Below are positions 1 to 5,677 of a stretch of 10,390 nt of DNA, piece after piece (position 1 is the stretch's first letter; each line of letters starts with the position of its first letter). Both the position numbers and the translations under genes were made by a program. The notes beneath the pieces are model-generated. The model was not told the origin of the DNA. It saw only the letters and a program-made list of their open reading frames with translations, and did no database searches. This DNA comes from Candidatus Fermentibacteraceae bacterium (lineage in GTDB: Bacteria > Fermentibacterota > Fermentibacteria > Fermentibacterales > JCC-6), in contig JAGGYZ010000038.1 in NCBI GenBank assembly GCA_021162285.1, positions 1 through 10,390 of the forward strand, given 5' to 3'.

Positions 1-475
<475 letters not shown>

Positions 476-563
476 AATAAATATGTTGTATCCTTCTGTT
501 TTTGCGGTTTACAAGTTTATCCCATTCAAATGTGAGAGAGCGGTGCGTTTGCACTGTAGAAAT

Positions 564-682
564 TGCCTGGCGATATTGGCGGAGGAACCCCACCCGTTCC
601 CATTCCGAACACGGTAGTTAAGTCCTCCAGCGCCGATGGTACTAGTCGGTCTCCGGCTGGGAGAGTAGGACATCGCCGGGCA
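564..682 (+). rRNA. rrf: 5S ribosomal RNA
   Basis: This is a complete 5S rRNA of about 119 nt. Its ends TGCCTGGCGAT and CATCGCCGGGCA pair to form helix I. The conserved core CCCACCCGTTCCCATTCCGA, then ACACGGTAGTTAAG and GGGAGAGTAGG, is all present. It lies downstream of 23S in the usual 23S-5S order and is followed 13 nt later by an intrinsic terminator, so it is the last gene of the rRNA operon. Confidence 0.96.
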
Positions 683-695
683 TTAATAAATCAAG

Positions 696-725
696 AGCCC
701 CTGATCGAAAGATCGGGGGCTTTTT
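696..725 (+). terminator. Rho-independent terminator of the rRNA operon
   Basis: An 11-bp stem (696-706 with 711-721, one G-T wobble at 702/715) is capped by a GAAA tetraloop at 707-710. A T-tract at 721-725 follows. It lies just after the 5S gene. This hairpin plus T-tract is also the probable target-recognition structure of the group IIC intron that begins 4 nt further on. Confidence 0.93.
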
Positions 726-729
726 GCGT

Positions 730-1202
730 GTGCGCCGGGCATGGCGCGCAGCGCCAATAACCGGCGCTGTTAACCGGCAAGCGAAAGCGAACCGGGATGT
801 GACTTGGAGGGTGCAAGTCCCTCTGGAGGCCGTGATGACCGGAACTCCTAGCCGAACACCAAGGGCGGTATCGTGAGGTATTGTCTGAAGGAAGGTGCAG
901 GCAAACTCTTGGCCCGAGTAACACGAACCGCATCTGAGGCGGTGGCCGGTGGGTAAGCAGACACGAATATGCAAAGCCCAATGTCATCCGGAACCGAGCC
1001 ATCGTAAATGCGGCGGGTATGTGAAAGGAAAGTCACGCGTCTTACCCCGGGAGGTCTGTGAATCTGCCTTGTGCTAGCAGGATCGAGAGGTTTTGTGATG
1101 GATTCGCAGAAGTCAGCCGACGGCATAGTAGGTTGGAGTTCGACCCGACTGAAGGCCTGAACCTTAGTTGCGAGATGGTTACCAGAAATTCGGAGAGTAA
1201 GT
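730..1202 (+). ncRNA. Group IIC intron ribozyme, 5' domains (I-III)
   Basis: The non-coding 5' part of the intron precedes the maturase gene. It opens with GTGCGCC and a GCGCC/GGCGC hairpin. It contains blocks familiar from this intron class, such as GTGCAAGTCCCT, CTGAAGGAAGGTGCAGGCAAA, GAGTAACACGAACC and TTACCCCGGGAGGTCT. ACGCG at 1035-1039, in the loop region flanked by GTGA/TCAC, could pair with the last five 5'-exon bases TGCGT (one wobble) and is a tentative EBS1. This assignment is by eye, without folding. The boundary with domain IV is approximate. Confidence 0.82.
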
Positions 1203-1215
1203 GAGGGAGCAGAAG

Positions 1216-2595
1216 ATGAATCAGAAGATTCATGCCACATCAGAGAGCAGGCAGCGGAACTGCCAAGGGTATGATGCGGTGCACCAGACACATTCGACAT
1301 CGCTGGACAATAGTCATCAGAACGAGCAGCATCTTATGCAGGCAGTAGTCGAACAGAAGAACATGAGGCTGGCTTTCAAGCGGGTTATAGCCAACAAGGG
1401 AGCTCCGGGGGTCGATGGTATGACTGTTGATGACCTGAAGCAGTGGCTAATTGAAAACTGGCACAGAGTTAAAGAAGACCTGCTGAACGGGCGATACAAA
1501 CCTCAACCGGTACGGAAGGTAGAGATACCCAAGCCCGGGGGGAAGGGGATGCGACAGCTGGGCATCCCTACTGTGGTTGATCGCATGATTCAACAGGCAC
1601 TTCATCAGGTACTGAATCCCCTCTTTGACCCCTACTTTTCCGAACACAGCTACGGATTCCGTCCCGGTCGCAGCGCACAGATGGCAGTGCTTGCAGCACG
1701 GCAGTTTGTGGCAGACGGACGGCGATGGGTTGTAGACATGGATTTGGAGAAGTTCTTTGACCGGGTTAACCATGACATTCTGATGTCGAGGGTAGCCAGA
1801 AAAGTCAAAGACAAGGAGGTATTGCGATTGATTCGAAGATACCTTCAGGCTGGGATGATGGAGGGCGGTGTCGTATCCACACGGCACAAAGGTACTCCGC
1901 AGGGTGGCCCACTTTCTCCACTCCTGTCCAATATCCTGTTGGATGATCTGGACAAGGAACTGGAACGCAGAGGGCACTGTTTCTGCCGTTACGCTGACGA
2001 TAGTAACATTTACGTTAAGTCGGAGCGTAGCGGACAGCGGGTATTTGAGTCAATCAGTGCATTTTTGGAGAAGCGTCTCAAGCTGAAAGTGAATCGTGAA
2101 AAGAGTGCGGTGGACCGTCCGTGGAAGCGCAAATTCCTGGGCTACAGTATGACAAACAACAAAGAACCCAGGCTTAAGGTTGCAAAGGAGTCGGTTCAAC
2201 GGCTCAAGAGTAATCTGATAAAATGCTTTCATAGAGGACGGGGCCGGAATCTCAGACGATTCATTAAAGAAGACCTTAATCCAAAATTGCGTGGTTGGTT
2301 CAATTATTTTTCACTGGCCGAGGTTAAGAACGTTTTCGAGGAGCTTGACAGTTGGATACGCAGACATCTGCGTAACATACTGTGGCGACAATGGAAACGA
2401 CCTCGATTCCGAGTGAAGAAACTGATGCAAGGAGGGCTAAGCCTGAAACGTGCGAGAATGAGCGCATGCAACGGACATGGTCCGTGGTACAACAGCGGAG
2501 CCTCGCATATGAATCTGGTTTATCCCAGAAGATTCTTTAACAGCATGGGCTTGTATTCACTGCTTGAAGAGATGTTGATTAGAAGAGCAACTTAG
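1216..2595 (+). CDS. ltrA: Group II intron reverse transcriptase/maturase (class C)
   Basis: This multifunctional intron protein helps fold the intron RNA for splicing and copies it into DNA at the target site. Start: ATG at 1216, with GAGGGAG 6 nt upstream; an in-frame GTG at 1201 is less likely. The product is 459 aa. RT motifs follow in order: GAPGVDGMT (about 62-70), QLGIPTVVDRMIQQAL (about 114-129), YGFRPGRSA (about 146-154), the motif A segment VVDMDLEKFFD (catalytic Asp about 176), GTPQGGPLSPLLSNI (about 226-240) and YADD (259-262, metal-binding Asp pair). The maturase/thumb region (about 330-405) includes LRGWFNYF and DSWIRRHLRNILWRQWKR. No HNH endonuclease follows, as expected for class C. 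The protein is close to GsI-IIC RT as I recall it (about 420 aa), but has roughly 40 extra N-terminal residues before the conserved start (in-frame ATG at 1336). All catalytic residues are intact, so it is probably active. Confidence 0.95.
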   Translation: MNQKIHATSESRQRNCQGYDAVHQTHSTSLDNSHQNEQHLMQAVVEQKNMRLAFKRVIANKGAPGVDGMTVDDLKQWLIENWHRVKEDLLNGRYKPQPVRKVEIPKPGGKGMRQLGIPTVVDRMIQQALHQVLNPLFDPYFSEHSYGFRPGRSAQMAVLAARQFVADGRRWVVDMDLEKFFDRVNHDILMSRVARKVKDKEVLRLIRRYLQAGMMEGGVVSTRHKGTPQGGPLSPLLSNILLDDLDKELERRGHCFCRYADDSNIYVKSERSGQRVFESISAFLEKRLKLKVNREKSAVDRPWKRKFLGYSMTNNKEPRLKVAKESVQRLKSNLIKCFHRGRGRNLRRFIKEDLNPKLRGWFNYFSLAEVKNVFEELDSWIRRHLRNILWRQWKRPRFRVKKLMQGGLSLKRARMSACNGHGPWYNSGASHMNLVYPRRFFNSMGLYSLLEEMLIRRAT

Positions 2596-2667
2596 GAAGC
2601 GCCGTGTACGGAACCGTACGCACGGTGCCGTGGGAGGCGGCAGTTGTGAAACTACCGCCTACCCGAT
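2596..2667 (+). ncRNA. Group IIC intron domains V and VI
   Basis: Domain V (about 2597-2630) is a long hairpin: GCGCCGTG pairs with CACGGTGC, and GTACG closes a GAAC loop with CGTAC. The catalytic triad is CGC, as in class C, rather than the AGC of other classes. Domain VI (2632-2664) pairs GGG/CCC and AGGCGG/CCGCCT around a GTGA loop, leaving A2661 bulged as the branch-point adenosine. The intron ends CCCGAT shortly after it. The domain V helix begins immediately after the maturase stop codon (TAG 2593-2595). Both catalytic domains look undamaged. Confidence 0.9.
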
Positions 2668-2872
2668 TGTCTTAAAAGTAGAACAATCATCCCCCTGAAC
2701 CGGTTAGCTTCTGGAAGAGGTAACATGGGGTGAACTGGCCGCAAAACACGGAAGCAGTGATAGTGGTGTTTCACTACACCGACATTGTCGGCATGATATG
2801 GTCCGAGAAATACCTCGGGGAATTCTACAGTGGGGAAACGAATACCTGAACGATTTGTATCAGCCTGCCTGG

Positions 2873-2893
2873 ATACATATTCGGAATATGTAT
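2873..2893. repeat. 9-bp perfect inverted repeat
   Basis: ATACATATT and AATATGTAT are separated by the trinucleotide CGG, giving a short, tight AT-rich hairpin or palindromic site. There is no T-tract on either side to make it a standard intrinsic terminator. Role unknown. Confidence 0.6.
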
Positions 2894-3036
2894 TATGGGA
2901 TGGAAAGCACACTCAAGCAGTTTAAGTATATCTTCAGGAAATGCTAAATGATCTGTTTGGAATCAGGAAGAACCGAAAGAAATGTCGTTTCAGTACCAGC
3001 CTTTCAAATAGTTTCGGTCGGTGCATTTCCTTACAA

Positions 3037-3070
3037 GTATGTCCAGTATGGCTGGATATACTGGACATAC
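3037..3070. repeat. 13-bp perfect inverted repeat downstream of the FG-GAP gene
   Basis: GTATGTCCAGTAT (3037-3049) and ATACTGGACATAC (3058-3070) are perfect complements around an 8-nt loop. On the minus strand the hairpin starts 34 nt after the stop of the FG-GAP gene at 3105. It is therefore placed to end or stabilise that transcript. On the minus strand it is followed by TTGTAAGG rather than a U-run, so a classical intrinsic terminator is doubtful. An mRNA 3'-end stabiliser or a protein-binding palindrome is possible. Confidence 0.65.
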
Positions 3071-3104
3071 GATAAGTGCCGCTTCCATTCAGTTGGCTGG
3101 TAAA

Positions 3105-4862
3105 CTATCTGATGACAATGAATTTGAGAGGGTCTACTGACTCTTCTGAAAGCCGTGCGAAGTAAACACCGCTGGTTACATTGCTTCCAGGTGTCCAGTT
3201 TATCAGATTGTTCCCACTGCTGATCTCTGATACTAGTTTGCCGGTAATGTCGTAGATGGCCACAGTTGAGTTTGTTGAACCTGTTACCTCGAAAACGGCG
3301 CTGCCCTTTACCGGATTGCTGGAGATTGTCAGAGAGAGAGGTTGCGGCTCATCTTCAATGCCTCCGGTGGGAGAACTGTAGTAAACATTTGTATTTCGGG
3401 GATCAATACCGCACATTGGCCAGTCTGCATTGTTTGAAGTTATAACTCCATCGGTGTCCCAGGCGTAGACAAAACCGTCATGTGTCGCTGCCACAAGTTC
3501 GTAGTATCCGTCTCCGTCAATATCTCCGGCAGCAACGCCGGAAATTGAGGATGCATTCATCATCTTCGGGTAGCCGTTGATAACAGTTCCATCATTTGAG
3601 AGAGCAAAGAGCTCCCCGCCGTTGGTAGTGAAACAGATGTCCTGAGTCCCGTCACTGTTAACATCAACAACTGTTGGAGAGCCTTCTGGCCAGTTTGTAA
3701 GAGCTACAGGCCATCCGGAGAGAGGTGATCCCGTCGGGATGTCTATGGCATAAATACGAAAACCGGATCCCAGGTGATTGTCTGTTACGATGAGCTCAGG
3801 GTAACCATCCGCCGTTACATCACCAAGGCCCAGATAGAAGAGCTGGCTGGTTGTAGCAACAGTAATTGGAAATCCTGCAACAACCGTGCCGTCATGGTGG
3901 TAGGCAGAAGCGTATGAGATTGAACTCTGGTAATGCCCCATGATGAACTCAAGATCACCGTCACCGTCCAGATCGGCAGCCATAACCGGGCCAAACATGA
4001 GGTAGCCGCCTCCTGGAGCGAACAAACCTACAGGGTATCCGGGCTGTTCAGTTCCTGCTGAGGTAAACAGGTGCAGCCTGAATTCTCCGTCTAAAAGGGT
4101 TACTGCAAGGAATTCATCACTGCCATTACCATCCGCATCTCCGAAGAAGAGATTCTGAACAGTTTCCGCTGTATCCAGATCCGCGGTAAAGCTGAGATTC
4201 CCAAGATTGTCCATTCCGGAAATTCTGTAGTAAGTTCCTGTGTTACCGAGAGTATGGGCTGTCCAGGCTTCAAGGTTACCGTCTCCGTCGGAGTCTCCAA
4301 GTACAAAAGCATAGTCCAGTGCATTCGACGGCTCATCGGGTGCAGTCATTGGAAGCCCGGCCAAATCCGTTCCATCACTGTTTCTGCCGTTGAATGTCCA
4401 GTAGTGTGCACTGCCGGCATACCAGTCTCTTAGAGACCAGAGTATTTCAACGGAGCCGTTGCCTTCCATGTCACCGCAGGATGGTCCGGGCATCTGATCA
4501 TTTGTTCCATATCCCATGTAGAGCATCTCGCTTGTAGGCCAGCCGGGCAGGAAGCTGCCGTCGCCGCTGAGCCCGAAGGTTTCTCCTCCAGTGAGGAATA
4601 TCTCATCAGCTCCATCGCCGTCGATGTCAAAAAGAGTAGGTGTATATGGAAAACCGGCTCCTGGAGAGCAGAGGTCAACAGGCCATCCTCTGTGAAGGGA
4701 ATGGTCTTCAACTGCCTGCGACTGTGATGCCGAATGTGTGATGTATCCGCCTGTATCAGGCAGCTCAATGTAACTATTCTCAAGATCGTATCCTGCTAAC
4801 ATCGGGGGAGCAGACAATGTGCTCCATAACACACTCAGTACAGGTAAAATCCCTCCAAGCAT
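3105..4862 (-). CDS. Secreted FG-GAP/VCBS-repeat protein with C-terminal sorting-like domain
   Basis: A 585-aa exported protein, probably cell-surface or extracellular. The start ATG (4860-4862) has GGAGG 4 nt upstream; the N-terminus is a short hydrophobic signal-like segment (about 1-20). Eight calcium-loop-like VCBS/FG-GAP motifs are visible, at about 79 (DIDGDGADE), 131, 190, 242, 297 (DLDGDGDLE), 348, 400 and 447 (DIDGDGYYE). They alternate with 'GWP/GFP/GYP' strands, the pattern of an integrin-alpha-like beta-propeller. After a WPMCGIDPRNTNVY linker (481-494), residues about 508-585 form a Por/T9SS type A-like C-terminal domain with VAIYDITGKLV, TSGVYFARL and the terminal KFIVIR. Such domains direct passage through the type IX system and surface anchoring in Bacteroidetes; use of that route here is inferred. 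No enzymatic domain is seen. It is the last gene of the minus-strand cluster. Its partner or substrate is unknown. Confidence 0.9.
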   Translation of the reverse strand: MLGGILPVLSVLWSTLSAPPMLAGYDLENSYIELPDTGGYITHSASQSQAVEDHSLHRGWPVDLCSPGAGFPYTPTLFDIDGDGADEIFLTGGETFGLSGDGSFLPGWPTSEMLYMGYGTNDQMPGPSCGDMEGNGSVEILWSLRDWYAGSAHYWTFNGRNSDGTDLAGLPMTAPDEPSNALDYAFVLGDSDGDGNLEAWTAHTLGNTGTYYRISGMDNLGNLSFTADLDTAETVQNLFFGDADGNGSDEFLAVTLLDGEFRLHLFTSAGTEQPGYPVGLFAPGGGYLMFGPVMAADLDGDGDLEFIMGHYQSSISYASAYHHDGTVVAGFPITVATTSQLFYLGLGDVTADGYPELIVTDNHLGSGFRIYAIDIPTGSPLSGWPVALTNWPEGSPTVVDVNSDGTQDICFTTNGGELFALSNDGTVINGYPKMMNASSISGVAAGDIDGDGYYELVAATHDGFVYAWDTDGVITSNNADWPMCGIDPRNTNVYYSSPTGGIEDEPQPLSLTISSNPVKGSAVFEVTGSTNSTVAIYDITGKLVSEISSGNNLINWTPGSNVTSGVYFARLSEESVDPLKFIVIR

Positions 4863-4899
4863 TTTGCCTCCATTTGTTGATAACAGATAAATCTATGAA

Positions 4900-5043
4900 C
4901 TATTCAACCACAAGCATTTTTTCCGTAGCAGACAAGCCGTTGCCTGTCAATCTTACAACATATGTTCCAGCGGATAAACCGGATACACAAGAGGAAACTG
5001 TTCCCCGTTACAACAACTTTCTGCTTAGCGCCCTGCCCTGAAA
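4900..5043 (-). pseudogene. Remnant of a Por/T9SS-type C-terminal sorting domain
   Basis: Read on the minus strand, this stretch encodes the typical tail of a sorting domain. GRALSRKLL is followed by an in-frame TAA (5008-5010), then RGTVSSCVSGLSAGTYVVRL and finally LSATEKMLVVE before a TAG at 4900-4902. SGLSAGTYVVRL plus a terminal KMLVxx is a hallmark of Por/T9SS type A domains. The fragment is in the same frame as the 192-aa gene just upstream (TAG at 5044-5046), so two stop codons separate that gene from its end. No start codon, ribosome site or N-terminal half of the domain is present. It is either the end of the neighbouring gene after nonsense and deletion events, or the leftover tail of a lost gene. 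It is too short to be functional alone. Confidence 0.72.
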
Positions 5044-5622
5044 CTACTGGAAGGAATTCTTGATACCTGCCCAGGTGGATAGTGAAAGTGAGCTTGTTCC
5101 TGTATCAACCACCACTCTCATCATGTGGGTGTATTCCTGATCCTTGTCTACCCAGCCGCCCTGGTAAATAAAGCAGCTGCCGGAACCTTTTGGAGTGTCC
5201 AGCTGAGAACCCATAAAAGGACCCCATCCCGGATATGACCACCCCGGATGAAAAACTTCTCCCTCTGAAAGCATGATGTTCTCTCCCGAGACATCTACTT
5301 CAAACCATGTGCCGTCTTCAATGTCACCTGTGTTGCCATCCACGAAAAAGATGGTGTCTCCTGTTGGTTCTCCATTGTCGTCTGCATACAGTCTGCAGGT
5401 AACATCAACATTTGCTCCGGAGCCATCCATATTTCTCCAGAACATTCTGTAGGCCATCAGCTGGCAGTCCGCCGGAGCCGTGAAGGTTGTTGCAAAAGGT
5501 GTAACCGCAGCATCAAAAATTGTGCTGGTAGGTGTTCCATCGTCCCAGTACAGCTCGACCTCATCACCGAGTGCCACTGCCGTTACCAACAGCACGATTG
5601 CTGATGTAAGTATTTCTTTCAT
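5044..5622 (-). CDS. Small secreted protein of unknown family
   Basis: A 192-aa protein with a clear signal peptide (residues 1-19, hydrophobic core AIVLLVTAVALG). The mature part starts DEVELYWDDGTP. It is rich in Asp, Gly and aromatic residues with a beta-strand-like alternation, and three cysteines lie near 53, 76 and 150. It has no transmembrane segment after the signal and no catalytic motif I recognise. The WDDG opening and the HMMRVVVDTG strand near the end recall N-terminal beta-sandwich modules of secreted FCB-group proteins, but I cannot name a family. The ATG is preceded by the weak site AACGGGGCAAAGAAA. It starts 55 nt after the FG-GAP gene at 5678 stops, so it is probably in the same transcript. 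Its TAG is followed in frame by a sorting-domain remnant, so the ORF may be truncated. Alternatively STWAGIKNSFQ may be its natural end. Confidence 0.8.
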   Translation of the reverse strand: MKEILTSAIVLLVTAVALGDEVELYWDDGTPTSTIFDAAVTPFATTFTAPADCQLMAYRMFWRNMDGSGANVDVTCRLYADDNGEPTGDTIFFVDGNTGDIEDGTWFEVDVSGENIMLSEGEVFHPGWSYPGWGPFMGSQLDTPKGSGSCFIYQGGWVDKDQEYTHMMRVVVDTGTSSLSLSTWAGIKNSFQ

Positions 5623-5677
5623 TTTCTTTGCCCCGTTTCTGAAACAGTAGTTCTGTTAACTTGAGTATTTCCATCCC

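Larger units (their letters stand above)
730..2667 (+). mobile_element. Complete group IIC intron
   Basis: This is an apparently intact mobile intron of about 1,938 nt. The 5' end is set at GTGCG (730), matching the GUGYG consensus and followed by a GCGCC/GGCGC hairpin; a GTGTG at 728 is a less likely alternative. The 3' end is set at AT (2666-2667), a few bases after the bulged branch-point A of domain VI. Order: domains I-III, RT/maturase gene in the domain IV position, domain V, domain VI. The encoded protein resembles the thermostable GsI-IIC enzyme and lacks an HNH endonuclease domain, both class C traits. Class C introns are known to insert behind transcription terminators, and this one sits directly behind the rRNA terminator. 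The 5' exon ends TTTTTGCGT and the 3' exon begins TGTCTTAAAAG. Confidence 0.93.
2668..3104. other. Intergenic region with no supported gene; several inverted repeats
   Basis: This stretch between the intron 3' end and the stop of the minus-strand FG-GAP gene holds no gene I can support. The longest plus-strand open frame (2708-2944) has a few protein-like stretches but no ribosome-binding site and no family resemblance. No tRNA T-loop or anticodon arm is seen. Small hairpins can be drawn at 2761-2776 (TAGTG/CACTA), 2779-2791 (CCGAC/GTCGG), 2803-2818 (CCGAG/CTCGG) and 2873-2893. There is also a nested pair: GGAAATGC (2937-2944) with GCATTTCC (3023-3030), enclosing ACCGAAA (2972-2978) with TTTCGGT (3012-3018). 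It may be a structured RNA, a decayed element or ordinary spacer. Confidence 0.5.

Noticed and set aside
476..563. Possible tRNA in the 23S-5S spacer
   Set aside because: The spacer is only about 88 nt and contains no T-loop GGTTCGAATCC-like segment or acceptor pairing.
642..1300. Overlapping minus-strand open frames of 103-150 codons
   Set aside because: They are antisense to the 5S end, the terminator and the structured intron RNA. The peptides are low-complexity, with no ribosome site or family resemblance.
2652..2912. Minus-strand open frame of 86 codons
   Set aside because: It begins in intergenic sequence and ends inside intron domain VI. The peptide has no recognisable motif and no convincing ribosome site.
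2708..2944. Plus-strand open frame of 79 codons with some protein-like stretches
   Set aside because: Its only early candidate start (ATG 2798) has no ribosome site, the composition changes abruptly along the frame, and I recognise no family. Treated as intergenic.
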